In this document: positions 52,429 through 61,774 of the stretch, one piece after another
How the letters are laid out: each line of letters starts with the position of its first letter
Numbering within the stretch: the first letter of the stretch is position 1
Origin: Bacteroidales bacterium UBA5536
GTDB taxonomy: Bacteria > Bacteroidota > Bacteroidia > Bacteroidales > F082
DNA: 64,000 nt
NCBI GenBank assembly: GCA_002426795.1
Contig: DINQ01000016.1
Span: 62,001 to 126,000, forward strand
Reading direction: 5' to 3'
Program-made: the position numbers and the translations under genes
The notes under the pieces: generated by a model
The model's database searches: none
Told to the model about the DNA's origin: nothing
What the model saw: the letters and a program-made list of their open reading frames with translations, nothing else

Positions 52429-53820
52429 ATGAAATCGATGAAGAATACAAAAATCTTTCAGCAATTGAGTGCTATCATCATTTTGCTGGTGATGTTTTCG
52501 GGCTGTAAACTCGAAAAAGCCAATATAAGTCCAAATAGTCCAACCGAGGTGCCTCCATCTGTCATGTTACCCTTTGCCGAGGAGGGATTGGCAAGACTGA
52601 GCATTAGCACTCCACAGGTGATGGCGGGCATCTTTGTTCAGTATTACAACGGAATTGATAACCACCCCATTCAGGTTCAACAGTATATTTTGAACGAAGC
52701 ACTCTATGTTGACTGGGATTGGAACGATTACTACGATGGTCCGATGATTAACCTGAAAATCATGATCGACAGGGCAGAAGCAGCGGGAATGTTCTATTAC
52801 AGTGGCATCGGAAAGGTGCTGTTAGCCAATTGTTTGGGTAATGTAACTTCGCTTTGGGGCGATGTGCCTTATTCTGAAGCCTTGCAGGGATCGGTCAACC
52901 GCCATCCGGTATACGACAGCCAGCAAAGTGTTTATGAAGCCATTCAACAACTATTGGATAGCGGAATTTCTGATTTGCAAACGGATTATGAGGGCCAGAA
53001 ACCTGGCGCTGATGACATTATCTTTGGGGGTGATGCCAACAAATGGGTGCAGGCTGCTTATGCACTGAAGGCCAGATATTATATGCATCTGAGCAAGCGT
53101 TCCGGAGAGCTTGGTTATAACCCTTTTGAGAAAGCTATCGAGGCGGCTTCGCTTGCAATGACCGGAAGCGATGGCGATTTGGAATACCATTATGGGTTTT
53201 CAGCTTCTGAATACAGCCCATTTTATTCATATACACTTCTTAATTACATCATTCCCAGTGACTTTTTTACTACCTTGATGCTACAACTCAATGACCCACG
53301 TAAAGGGTATTTCTACAAAAAGAAATTTGGCGAAGTAAACCTCAATGGGCTATACTATACTTCTACCAATTCTCCCGTGCTATTGATGACCTATCACGAA
53401 CTCAAATTCATCGAAGCTGAAGCCAGGCTCCGGCTCAACGAAAATGATCCCTTGGCTCAGACAGCGCTCAACGAGGCTGTGTTAGCCAGTATCAATAAAA
53501 TTACAGCTGGTGAAACAAGTCAGGAAACCATCGATGCTTATCTGGCAGATTTTGCTGTGCTTGACGGAGATTTCAACGCCAAACTGGAAACGCTTATCCT
53601 ACAAAAATACATTGCTTTGTTTGCGACAATCGAATCATGGACGGATTACCGTAGGACGGGTTTTCCTGCGTTGATACCCAATGAAGGGGGCGATCAGAAC
53701 CAAAATCCAGGTGGTGCAATACCACGACGTTTTGCCTACCCGCAAACAGAACGACTATATAATCAAAACTTTCCCGAATATCTTCCAAATCTTCAGGACA
53801 GGTTTTGGTGGGACCAGTGA
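52429..53820 (+). CDS. SusD/RagB-type nutrient-binding lipoprotein (SusD-like_2)
   Basis: A 463-residue outer-membrane lipoprotein. It has a lipobox signal (LLVMFSGC, Cys about 25) and the alternate SusD family features: NSPTEVPPSVMLPFAEEGLA, ADDIIFGGDANKWVQAAYAL with KARYYMHLSKR, and MTYHELKFIEAEARLRLNE. This matches the SusD-like_2 (PF12771) pattern more than the classic one. It caps the SusC channel and starts 11 bp after it. A second ATG three codons in is possible. A strong terminator follows and is shared with the GH3 gene. Confidence 0.93.
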   Translation: MKSMKNTKIFQQLSAIIILLVMFSGCKLEKANISPNSPTEVPPSVMLPFAEEGLARLSISTPQVMAGIFVQYYNGIDNHPIQVQQYILNEALYVDWDWNDYYDGPMINLKIMIDRAEAAGMFYYSGIGKVLLANCLGNVTSLWGDVPYSEALQGSVNRHPVYDSQQSVYEAIQQLLDSGISDLQTDYEGQKPGADDIIFGGDANKWVQAAYALKARYYMHLSKRSGELGYNPFEKAIEAASLAMTGSDGDLEYHYGFSASEYSPFYSYTLLNYIIPSDFFTTLMLQLNDPRKGYFYKKKFGEVNLNGLYYTSTNSPVLLMTYHELKFIEAEARLRLNENDPLAQTALNEAVLASINKITAGETSQETIDAYLADFAVLDGDFNAKLETLILQKYIALFATIESWTDYRRTGFPALIPNEGGDQNQNPGGAIPRRFAYPQTERLYNQNFPEYLPNLQDRFWWDQ

Positions 53821-53840
53821 TAGAGGTGTGTAATGTTGGT

Positions 53841-53868
53841 AAAGCCATTTCTTTCGGGAAATGGCTTT
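53841..53868 (+). terminator. Bidirectional terminator between susD and the GH3 gene
   Basis: AAAGCCATTT (53841-53850) pairs perfectly with AAATGGCTTT (53859-53868) around an 8-base loop (CTTTCGGG), with T or A runs on both sides. It lies 21 bp past the susD stop and 26 bp from the GH3 stop. Confidence 0.93.
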
Positions 53869-53893
53869 TTTTAATTGATTGAAATGCAGAGTA

Positions 53894-56671
53894 TTACCTT
53901 TTTATCATCAGCTTCCTGACATACCGCTGATTTGCATCTTGAATTTCAATAAAATAGATGCCGTTGGTCAGGGTGTCGGCTAGCTTTACAGGGATTTCGT
54001 TTTCGCCGGCATTAAGCTGACCATCAAATAGAGACTGTATCTTTTTGCCACCAGAAGTAAACAACCCAATTATAACCGACTGGTTTTTCAGACTGTTAAA
54101 ACGAATCGTAAAATCATTTTTAACTGGGTTTGGATAAATGGCAATATCTAACAGGCTTGCTTGCTGTTCGCCCACGCTGGTTAGCTGCACAAAATTGAAA
54201 TAATTGATGTTGTACCCATCGCTTGATGCAAACGCTTTCATTACATGCGTGCCAGCTTCCAGTTGGACGGTCGTGCTAAAGTCCTGCCAGCTTTGCCAAC
54301 CGTTTGTAGAAGTAAAATTGACATTGGCTACATTACTTTCATCAAATAAAAAATGCAATGTGCCGCCATTGAACCCAGCAATACGTGCTGTAAGCCGGTA
54401 TTCGCCCGATCCTGATACTTCAATAAAGTATTTCATATAATCGCCTGGTTCAATCCATCCCACATTCAACCCACCTCCAATGTCAGTGCAGTCTTCAGTA
54501 TCGATACCAGCCATCTCGAAATAGGCTTCAGCTTCCACTTTGCCGGGAACGCTGATTGGAGCACCATAATCGACCACATTGTTATAAACAAAAAGGTCGC
54601 TAATTGCACCAAGAATTTGCGCGTCGGAGCTGATGCCATTTCCGGCAAATGACAAAGAGATTACCGCATTTGAAGCCGAAACCGGTTCATCCAGGTTGAT
54701 TTCAAGGATGCTCGGATCGAGGCTTGAAATGGTCAATTGTCCATTGAGGTTGGCTTGTGCAACACCATTCACTTTGATTTGAAAATCGCTTAAAGTTGCT
54801 GAAAGATTCGTGATCGTGTCAGTAAGGGCAAGCATGATATGATCACCGCCATCTTTGAGAATTGCGGCATAGGCAGTAAAATTTGCGCTACTTTCTGCAG
54901 GGAAAGCTTCAAATCCGTGCCCATAAGCAAACAAGGGATGATAGTTGGCATCTCCTAAATTAATGGGTACTTGCGACATCGTTCCCGGCCAGCTATGCCC
55001 CAATTTTCCTTTCGGCAGGTAATCGCCAAACAAGACTTCTCCAACGCCTTTGCCTTCAGTTCCTGGCAGCCAGGCTGCAAGAATGGCATCGCTGTAAGGC
55101 AGTAATTCGCCAATAATCATAGGGCGGCCTGAAACCAGCACCACGATGACAGGAATGTCTTTTTCTTTTAGGGTTTTCACCAGATTTACATCGCTTTCCT
55201 GTATGTTGAGCGAAGTGCGGTCGCCGGCACCTTCGGCGTAAGGTGTTTCGCCAATGACGACAACTGCTGCATCCACGCTTTGTGTGGTGGTTCCATTTTC
55301 TGAATAGACGATGTTTCCGGTTTCAGCCAGTTGTTGCATTCCGGCCAGTATGGTTGTGCCTGTAGTTATATTTCCTTCAGAACCTTGCCACGAAATGCTC
55401 CATCCACCACATTGTCCACCTAAATTGTTGGCCAATCGGCCTGCAACCAAAATTTTCTGTCCGCTTTTCTGAAGGGGTAATACATCATTTTTTGCATGTA
55501 ATAATACCATGGATTCTCTTACTGCCTGTCGCGCCACATCGCGGTGCGCCGCTGAGCCGACCGATGGGAGCAAAGACCTGTCAGTATAAGGTTCTTCGAA
55601 CAGGCGCATCAGGAACTTTTGTTTCAAAATTCTGCGAACGGCATCATCAATCCGGGCCATGCTGACTTCGTTGTTTTGCACCAGATCCTTTAACACACTG
55701 ATGAAATAAATGTAGCGATCAGGCACCATCACCATATCGATTCCGGCATTAATGGCGCGCTTCACAGCTGTTCGATAATCTTCCGTTATTTGATCAACAC
55801 CTTTCCAATCAGAGATGACAAAACCTTCAAAACCGAGTTCTTCCTTCAGGACTGTGGTGAGCAAATATTCATTTCCATGCATTTTCACGCCGTTCCAGCT
55901 GCTATAGGAAGCCATCACCGTACCAACATTGGCTTCGATGGCATCGATGTAACCGGGCATATGAATCTCACGCAACATGGCTTCGTTAAGCACGGTGTTA
56001 CCCTGATCGTCTCCGTTTGTAGTGCCGCCGTCGCCCACAAAGTGTTTGGCGCAAGCCAGGATGGTCTCGTTGTTGCCGAGATCGTCTCCCTGAAGGCCAA
56101 CTACGGAAGCTGAAGCCATTATTTCCTGTAACTCTGGTGTCTCGCCAAATCCTTCATAGGTGCGTCCCCATCTTTCGTCTCGGGGAACTGCGATGCATGG
56201 GCTAAAAGTCCAGTCAATACCGGTGGCAGCTACTTCTCTGGCAGTAATAATGTTTACCGTTTCAACCAGTTCTGGGTTTCTGGTGCAGCCCAAGCCGATA
56301 TTGTGCGGAAAAATAACTGCTCCCATCACATTATTATGTCCGTGCACAGCATCCACACCATAAACCAGCGGAATACCTAACCTGCTTTGCAGCGCTTTTT
56401 GTTGAAACGCGTCATACATGTCGGCCCAGGCTGTGGCTGTGTTTGGAGCGGGAGAAGAACCGCCTCCGCTTAATAGCGAGCCTAAGCCATATGTGGCAAT
56501 ATCGTTTTGGTTTTCAAGAGCACCTCGCTCGGCCTGTGTCATCTGGCCAATTTTTTCGTCCAGTGTCATCAACTGAAGCAGACTGTCAACACGCTGATCA
56601 ATGGTTAAATTTTGTGCAATACCTGAAATAGAAATGGCCAGGAATAATATAGTTACCGTAAAATACTTCAT
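53894..56671 (-). CDS. T9SS-secreted GH3 glucan exohydrolase with CBM6-like module
   Basis: Family 3 glycoside hydrolase of 925 residues, with the start at 56671 (MKYFTVTILFLAISISGIAQ). Two upstream starts in frame (56683, 56692) are less likely because a -7 box lies over them. The nucleophile Asp is in GFVISDWKG (about residue 288), the sugar-site motif is KHFVGDGGTTNGDD, and the second domain has CGGWSISWQGSEGN and IGETPYAEGAGDR, where the acid/base Glu lies in the barley ExoI type. This points to beta-1,3/1,4-glucan or cello-oligosaccharides as substrate. A CBM6-like module follows (VEAEAYFEMAGIDTEDC to MKYFIEVSGSGEYRLTARI), then a type A sorting tail ending RKLMIKR. The CBM6-like call is from the sequence pattern. 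Confidence 0.93.
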   Translation of the reverse strand: MKYFTVTILFLAISISGIAQNLTIDQRVDSLLQLMTLDEKIGQMTQAERGALENQNDIATYGLGSLLSGGGSSPAPNTATAWADMYDAFQQKALQSRLGIPLVYGVDAVHGHNNVMGAVIFPHNIGLGCTRNPELVETVNIITAREVAATGIDWTFSPCIAVPRDERWGRTYEGFGETPELQEIMASASVVGLQGDDLGNNETILACAKHFVGDGGTTNGDDQGNTVLNEAMLREIHMPGYIDAIEANVGTVMASYSSWNGVKMHGNEYLLTTVLKEELGFEGFVISDWKGVDQITEDYRTAVKRAINAGIDMVMVPDRYIYFISVLKDLVQNNEVSMARIDDAVRRILKQKFLMRLFEEPYTDRSLLPSVGSAAHRDVARQAVRESMVLLHAKNDVLPLQKSGQKILVAGRLANNLGGQCGGWSISWQGSEGNITTGTTILAGMQQLAETGNIVYSENGTTTQSVDAAVVVIGETPYAEGAGDRTSLNIQESDVNLVKTLKEKDIPVIVVLVSGRPMIIGELLPYSDAILAAWLPGTEGKGVGEVLFGDYLPKGKLGHSWPGTMSQVPINLGDANYHPLFAYGHGFEAFPAESSANFTAYAAILKDGGDHIMLALTDTITNLSATLSDFQIKVNGVAQANLNGQLTISSLDPSILEINLDEPVSASNAVISLSFAGNGISSDAQILGAISDLFVYNNVVDYGAPISVPGKVEAEAYFEMAGIDTEDCTDIGGGLNVGWIEPGDYMKYFIEVSGSGEYRLTARIAGFNGGTLHFLFDESNVANVNFTSTNGWQSWQDFSTTVQLEAGTHVMKAFASSDGYNINYFNFVQLTSVGEQQASLLDIAIYPNPVKNDFTIRFNSLKNQSVIIGLFTSGGKKIQSLFDGQLNAGENEIPVKLADTLTNGIYFIEIQDANQRYVRKLMIKR

Positions 56672-56689
56672 AATTAGTCTCATTTTCGA

Positions 56690-56697
56690 CAAAAATA
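56690..56697 (-). promoter_or_regulatory. Candidate -7 element of the GH3 gene
   Basis: TATTTTTG on the minus strand matches TAnnTTTG exactly. The transcript would start near 56683, so only the ATG at 56671 would have a leader. No -33 TTG is clear. Confidence 0.4.
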
Positions 56698-57291
56698 ACC
56701 TAAAACGGATTCTTAGTCTTGTAATTGATTACATCAACGCTACATCAAATGGTTAGATTTGAAAAAAATGACCAGAAATATTCGTGTATTTCTAAGTATG
56801 TAAGCTATGTAGTCCTAAAAATTGTCTTTCGAGAAGGATATTGTGAACGGCTTTACTTTATCTCTGAAGAATTCAATAACACTAATCAAAGAAAAAAACT
56901 TCTGTTTTTATAAACATATTCAGTGCATTTTTCGGCTTTGAATTAAAAGCCTAAAAAAAATCGATCAAAAAAAATCAAATCAAAAATCGTTGTATTCGAA
57001 AATGACTCCAAGGACCTTACCAGCAACTCATGTGGTTTTGCCCGGATAAGAGCAGAGTGCCTCCCAAACAGCGTTGTCCGGAGAAAGGTGGTGTGCAACG
57101 TGCTATTTATAAAGCCTGGGTAGATACCCTGGCAGTCAGAAACCATATTTATCTCGGTCAAATCCTGGCTATAACTGATTTTGATCAGTTTCTACATCGT
57201 CTTAACAACTTTTCGCGCATGAACAAAACCTATTTGCGGATTAATATTTTTGTACATCGAATTAAAGTATTAAAACTTCTATTTCAGTAAC
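56698..57291. other. Gene-free stretch
   Basis: The left part (56700-57000) is AT-rich with A runs. The right part (57000-57290) has more balanced composition and an open plus-strand frame of 86 codons from 57030, but its translation resembles no family I know and its start context is poor. I recognise no RNA or repeat. Confidence 0.5.
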
Positions 57292-58146
57292 TTATACTTT
57301 GGGTTTTCGGGCGCTGATACAGACGTAATCGAGCAGTTTTTTTCGAAAACATTTGTGCAATGCCCAGCCCGATTCAGGGTGCCGGCGCGTGAAATGGTAT
57401 TTTGTTGGAAAAATAATCGTATATAAAGGAATGGTGATCAATCCCCAAAATGCCCTCCGGTAAATTCGTTTAATCGATGGCATCGCCTCTTTGGTGAGAT
57501 TTTCGACCTGCACTTCCTCAAAGCCCTCACTTGCGAGTTTCTCATATGTTTGGGGCCCATCATCGAGGTCGTTGATGGCCCAACGGCTCAACAGCCAATC
57601 GATGGTTTTTTTGTGTTTCGGAAGTTTTCCTTTTTCAGTTTTGATGCTGTCAATCATCACAAAAGCACCACCCGGTTTCAACAGCCGATATGCTTCACGA
57701 TACACATCAGCTTTTTCATCGGCATGACAAAAGCTTTCGATGCCAAAAACCACGTCAAAACTATTGTCAGGAAAATTCGTGCCTGTATAATCCTGAACCG
57801 AAAGCTCAATCTGTTTTGTCAACCCGGCTTCTTCAACATATTTTGATCCTTCGCGTTGTTGCAACGGACTCAGCGTTATACCTTTGGCAGTGCAATTGTA
57901 ATTTTTGGCCAGATAAATGGCAGACCCGCCAACACCGCATCCCGCATCCAGGATATTGATGTTTTCCTTCTCGGGAAAAAATTCAGCAACTTTTTTGTTG
58001 GTGTTCTGAATGGCATCATGCAGGTCCTTGGTGTCGCTGTACCACAATCCGTAGTGCAGTCCCATGCTTTTGCGCAATTGCCAGCCAACTTTATAATGAA
58101 GCAGGGTATGGTTATAATAGGTCGCAATATCTTTTTTCGAAAACAT
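57292..58146 (-). CDS. Class I SAM-dependent methyltransferase
   Basis: A 284-residue methyltransferase. The SAM site is INILDAGCGVGGSAIYLAKN (motif I), with GITLSPLQQREGSKY, NSFDVVFGIESFCHADEKAD (motif II) and LLKPGGAFVMIDSIKTE (motif III). The motif pattern and N-terminal YYNHTLLHYKVGW resemble the tocopherol/sterol/cyclopropane-fatty-acid branch, so a lipid-like or small-molecule substrate is likely. A C-terminal hydrophobic segment (FWGLITIPLYTIIFPTKY) suggests membrane contact. It is not coupled to its neighbours. Confidence 0.9.
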   Translation of the reverse strand: MFSKKDIATYYNHTLLHYKVGWQLRKSMGLHYGLWYSDTKDLHDAIQNTNKKVAEFFPEKENINILDAGCGVGGSAIYLAKNYNCTAKGITLSPLQQREGSKYVEEAGLTKQIELSVQDYTGTNFPDNSFDVVFGIESFCHADEKADVYREAYRLLKPGGAFVMIDSIKTEKGKLPKHKKTIDWLLSRWAINDLDDGPQTYEKLASEGFEEVQVENLTKEAMPSIKRIYRRAFWGLITIPLYTIIFPTKYHFTRRHPESGWALHKCFRKKLLDYVCISARKPKV

Positions 58147-58261
58147 GTTTGCTTGTTGGGAGTTGATTACCAGTTCAATTCAAAACAATTGGAGGCCAAT
58201 GCTATTCATTTTTCAAAAGTACAAGAAAAATAAGGGCTTCGCTTTCAAATCCTGGAAAAAA

Positions 58262-58747
58262 TCAAAAAAGCAACTTCAGCGCTTCTGATATAGGCAGGTA
58301 AAATCCGGCCATAAGCATCAATACCAGAAAGGGGCGATTCACATTGGCAAACTTAAAATTACGATGCCTGATGGCTTGAATGCTATGATTGACAGCCGAG
58401 AAAAAGAAAAAGAAAAGAAAGGTAAAAAAGATTGTCAGTTCGGCTTTTATGCCCCAATTTAGCGCCCATACACCTATAGCAATAAACGCGTACGATAGTA
58501 ACGCAATTGCACTCTGAAGCTGATAGTTGCTGCCCACTTCATAACCTTTGGCTCGGGCTGCGTCTTCGCCAAAAAAGAGCCCTTCGAGCCCACTCAATCC
58601 GGAAATAAAAAATATGGTGAGTGGAATCATGAGGTGAAGCTGAGCCGACGGATCATATGTTTCGCCGGCGTAACCTGCGTTGTAGCCCAGGTAAAAAGCC
58701 AGTCCAACACCTGCAATACGAACGTATTCGAGGATCTTGATAAACAT
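58262..58747 (-). CDS. Integral membrane protein of unknown function
   Basis: A 161-residue protein with four to five predicted helices, including LMIPLTIFFISGLSGLEGLF and TIFFTFLFFFFFSAVNHSIQ. The segment GLEGLFFGEDAARAKGYEVG is a soluble loop that recalls the DUF6790 family, but I cannot confirm this by eye. It may be a small-molecule transporter or sensor; nothing more can be said. The frame upstream of it, on the same strand and in the same phase, carries further hydrophobic peptide-like sequence split by stops. Confidence 0.75.
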   Translation of the reverse strand: MFIKILEYVRIAGVGLAFYLGYNAGYAGETYDPSAQLHLMIPLTIFFISGLSGLEGLFFGEDAARAKGYEVGSNYQLQSAIALLSYAFIAIGVWALNWGIKAELTIFFTFLFFFFFSAVNHSIQAIRHRNFKFANVNRPFLVLMLMAGFYLPISEALKLLF

Positions 58748-58771
58748 GGGTTTGGTTTTTGGTTCAGCTCA

Positions 58772-59185
58772 AAGATATGGAGTGCATGGGTGAAAAGCAA
58801 ATCCACGTTCAGGGTTAAAATCATTACCAGTCAGCACACTGGTAAATTGACAGAGTGAACCTGATGTAATAAAGATGGCGCCAACAATCAGCGCAGTGGT
58901 TCGCGTTAGGTTTTTGAGGATGGGTTGTTCGAGAAGGGGGCGGGCAATACGTTGATCAATATATCACTTGATCCTCTTGAATTTAAATATAAATAAATAA
59001 CGAACCAACTAACCTACACCAGGAGTGGTCAGAAAGCAGGAATGATCCTGATTTGCCATGCCTGCTTTACTGACATTCAATCCTTTGAGAAAACCTGCAA
59101 AGCCAAAATCAAGTGTGAAAACAGCGACAACAACCATCAGCAAAATCAATGAGGGCTGCTGTGATAAGTCTATGATAAAATAATC
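58772..59185 (-). pseudogene. Possible decayed membrane-protein gene
   Basis: Between the lipoprotein at 59186 and the membrane protein at 58747 one minus-strand frame holds two protein-like stretches separated by stops: one from 59182 to 59009 (SLILLMVVVAVFTLDFGFAG core) and one from 58963 to 58772 (IDQRIARPLLEQPILKNLTR and then LIVGAIFITSG). Neither has a good start codon; the second has no ATG at all. All lie in the same phase as the genes on both sides. The order and the helix/LDF pattern faintly recall DUF4395, but this is a guess. Non-coding DNA with chance open frames is the alternative. Confidence 0.25.
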
Positions 59186-59593
59186 TTACTCGGTTGTAAC
59201 AGTGAGCGAAACCTGATTTGTAAGACCGTCGCGATTGGTAACAGTAAACGTATATTTGGTAGCTAAACCTTCGGGTGAATCAACAGTACCATTAAAATCG
59301 TAGCTGAAATTATCTCCTTCGCCTCCAGATAGTGATTTGTCGAAGATGCTTTCGTTGGCTGCACCATTCACCGATTTGGAAATATTGAATTGTTTGAGAA
59401 CATCCTTTTTTTCTGATTTTGAAGCATCAATTCCAATGGTGAAACTGCTTCCGAGTGCAAGTGAAGCATCGGCACTGATATACGAACCGCCCGTTTTGAA
59501 GCTGATATTGGGTAACTTTCCTTCGTCTTTTTCGCATGAAATAAGGCTGAACATGGCAATCATCATTGCTACAACAAACAAGATTCTTTTCAT
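59186..59593 (-). CDS. Small lipoprotein, uncharacterised
   Basis: A 135-residue exported lipoprotein with signal MKRILFVVAMMIAMFSLISC (Cys about residue 20). The mature part is a single beta-rich domain of about 110 residues (SFKTGGSYISADASLALGSS to KYTFTVTNRDGLTNQVSLTV), which looks like an Ig-type fold. I recognise no family. It starts 37 bp after the TonB receptor on the same strand and is probably co-transcribed. A role as a binding partner of the receptor is plausible; similar small lipoproteins accompany some TonB receptors. Confidence 0.82.
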   Translation of the reverse strand: MKRILFVVAMMIAMFSLISCEKDEGKLPNISFKTGGSYISADASLALGSSFTIGIDASKSEKKDVLKQFNISKSVNGAANESIFDKSLSGGEGDNFSYDFNGTVDSPEGLATKYTFTVTNRDGLTNQVSLTVTTE

Positions 59594-59630
59594 TTCGTGA
59601 ATAATTTTATGATTAAACGAACACGCGAAA

Positions 59631-61637
59631 TTACAATTTCATTTTAAGTGAAATCAAAAAGTTACGGCCAATGTTGAGTAATCCATAGTTTTTAAAGCGG
59701 GAAAGATGGTCAAAATAGGCTAAATCTAAAATGTTGTTCACCTGCAGTCCTATTTCTATTTGTTTGTCACCGGACTGAAAAATGCTTGAGCATCCGGCAT
59801 TCCAAAGTGCATATTCCGGCGTAGCAATTTCCAGAGGTGCCGTGTTGTTTTGAGCCAGGTTATATTCAATGTTCGTGTAGCTTTGAATAGGTAAATGACT
59901 GTTGATTTTGAAGTTATATCTAATCAAAGGAGTGATTTTTTGTGCTGGGGTATAAGGCGTAAAGTTGCCGTCTTTCGTTTGACTATTCATCCCTGCATAC
60001 GTGATTTTGAAGGACAAATCTTTCGTGATTGTGGCAAGGACTGAAACCTCTCCGCCATATTGTACAGCATCTTGTTGCTTGTATCGCGACACCGGAAATC
60101 CGAACCAGTTTTCATCTACGGGTGCCAGATAAATGTAATCAGCGAAGAAATTGATAAACGGGCTCAGCGAAAATGAAAAACGACGGGTGTTGAAATTCAA
60201 AAAAAAGTTGACCGAGTAGATTTGCTCGTTTTTAAGTTGCGGATCACCAATTTCATAAATAAAAATGCCTTCATGTAAACCGTTGGATGAGAGCTCGGCC
60301 AGGTTTGCAACCCTGACACCTGAAGCCAAATTGAACTTGATATTGAAATGATCATTGGGGAAATAGGTGAGGCCGCTAAAAAAATCGAAATAGGGCGACT
60401 GCTTACTGAAAGGCGCTATTTCTTTATCGGGGCTGTTTACGGTGGCCGTGAAAAAGGTTTTAATCCATTTTTCACCAATACCTATACCATTTTCGAGGAT
60501 CAGGTAGGGACTTAAACTGAGTTCGTAATTTGCCGAAACATTGCTTTCTTGCAATCGGGCATCAGGGACTATTTTTCGTGCGCCATAGTTGGTATTGTCT
60601 TCAAAAGTGTTCAGATTCGAGAATATCAATGTGTGTTTCTGGTTGATTTTATACACGACTTTGATAAGATTTTGAAAGGTTAGCAAGTGCATGTTAAGGC
60701 TGATGGCTCCGCCACCTTCATTTTCCATTCGCAAGTTCGATTGCACTCCAAGATTGATATTCATCAACAGGTTTTTCCGCAAACTGATTTTGTTTTCTGA
60801 AGAAAGAATATTCAAAACAACCATATGAGATGGATTTTCGCTGAGCTTGCGACTCCACCTGCTGTCGGGTTCAACAAAATCATAGATGTCATTGAAGATG
60901 AAACCAAAGCGATTAAAAGATGATGAATAATTGTTTGTAGAACTCCATTTTTTTCTGTCGAATCCGTACGTGGTTTTGAGGTAATATCCATCAAAGCGGC
61001 TGTTGAGCACACGTTGTCTATTTCCATCGGTATAATCGGCATTGTTATTAACTCCAACACGAAAGCGCCACCACCTGTTTTGTTTACTTTCTTTATAGCC
61101 GGCCTCGATCATCCCGCCAAGGGTGTTGCTGTTGAATGTCAAACCAAAATCAGTCTGTCTGGTATTGGCAATTGGCCTTGACTCCTCAATCAGGTTTATT
61201 ACACCTCCGATCGCTTCGGAACCATATAAAATGCCAATTGGGCCCTTAATAAGCTCCAATTTCGACAGGCCAAAAGATGTGAGTCCCAGTCCATGTTCTT
61301 CCTGCCATTGTTGGTTATCGAATTTCAAACCATTGAGAAGAATCAGAATCCTGTTGCCATATAAACCTCTGATGACCGGTTTTGCAATGCCATTACCGGT
61401 TGAAAGCATGCTCACGCCAGCGGTACTACTGAGCAAGTCGCAGAGGTTGAAGGCATTTGAGTAATTTTCAGAGTTTAGTCGTAAAACACTGATGTTGATC
61501 GGTGAAAGTTTAGTTGGCTCCTCTTTGTAAGCCATAACGGTTACTTCCTGCAGCAGTTGGGGGATGGTGTCGATGGTTTGCCCGATTGCAGTGCCAAAAA
61601 GCACAAAGCTAAAAGCAATTGAAAGGATGAATTTCAC
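59631..61637 (-). CDS. TonB-dependent receptor, ZnuD-like
   Basis: A 668-residue outer-membrane receptor. The signal peptide ends near GTAIGQ, the TonB box lies in LLQEVTVMAY, the plug has VSMLSTGNGIAKPVIRGLYG and SKLELIKGPIGILYGSEAIG, and a 22-strand barrel follows. The barrel holds RVANLAELSSNGLHEGIFIY with YEIGDPQLKNEQ, close to the pattern ELxSNGxHxGxxxYEIGDPxLKxE found in ZnuD-type zinc receptors and relatives. A zinc exporter of the CDF family is the next gene upstream, which supports metal traffic. It could instead carry heme or cobalamin. It appears to have its own -7 element. Confidence 0.9.
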   Translation of the reverse strand: MKFILSIAFSFVLFGTAIGQTIDTIPQLLQEVTVMAYKEEPTKLSPINISVLRLNSENYSNAFNLCDLLSSTAGVSMLSTGNGIAKPVIRGLYGNRILILLNGLKFDNQQWQEEHGLGLTSFGLSKLELIKGPIGILYGSEAIGGVINLIEESRPIANTRQTDFGLTFNSNTLGGMIEAGYKESKQNRWWRFRVGVNNNADYTDGNRQRVLNSRFDGYYLKTTYGFDRKKWSSTNNYSSSFNRFGFIFNDIYDFVEPDSRWSRKLSENPSHMVVLNILSSENKISLRKNLLMNINLGVQSNLRMENEGGGAISLNMHLLTFQNLIKVVYKINQKHTLIFSNLNTFEDNTNYGARKIVPDARLQESNVSANYELSLSPYLILENGIGIGEKWIKTFFTATVNSPDKEIAPFSKQSPYFDFFSGLTYFPNDHFNIKFNLASGVRVANLAELSSNGLHEGIFIYEIGDPQLKNEQIYSVNFFLNFNTRRFSFSLSPFINFFADYIYLAPVDENWFGFPVSRYKQQDAVQYGGEVSVLATITKDLSFKITYAGMNSQTKDGNFTPYTPAQKITPLIRYNFKINSHLPIQSYTNIEYNLAQNNTAPLEIATPEYALWNAGCSSIFQSGDKQIEIGLQVNNILDLAYFDHLSRFKNYGLLNIGRNFLISLKMKL

Positions 61638-61665
61638 CGGGTAAACCTGATTTTAAAATTTTGCG

Positions 61666-61673
61666 CAAAGTTA
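61666..61673 (-). promoter_or_regulatory. Candidate -7 element of the TonB receptor gene
   Basis: TAACTTTG on the minus strand matches TAnnTTTG exactly, about 30 bases before the ATG at 61637. The -33 region has no clear TTG. Confidence 0.45.
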
Positions 61674-61774
61674 GGAGAATATTGAAAAGGAAAGAGCATA
61701 TAGATAAACCTTAAGCGGTGGTTTTTATAATGCTTTTACATTCCGAAGTTTCAATAATTGGTCACTTTTTTCAA

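Noticed and set aside
56672..56692. Upstream starts (ATG 56683, TTG 56692) for the GH3 gene
   Set aside because: They lie at or before the predicted transcript start and add nothing to the signal peptide.
57030..57290. Plus-strand 86-codon frame
   Set aside because: No recognisable domain, no promoter, and the surrounding frame shows no protein-like bias; mentioned only as open sequence.
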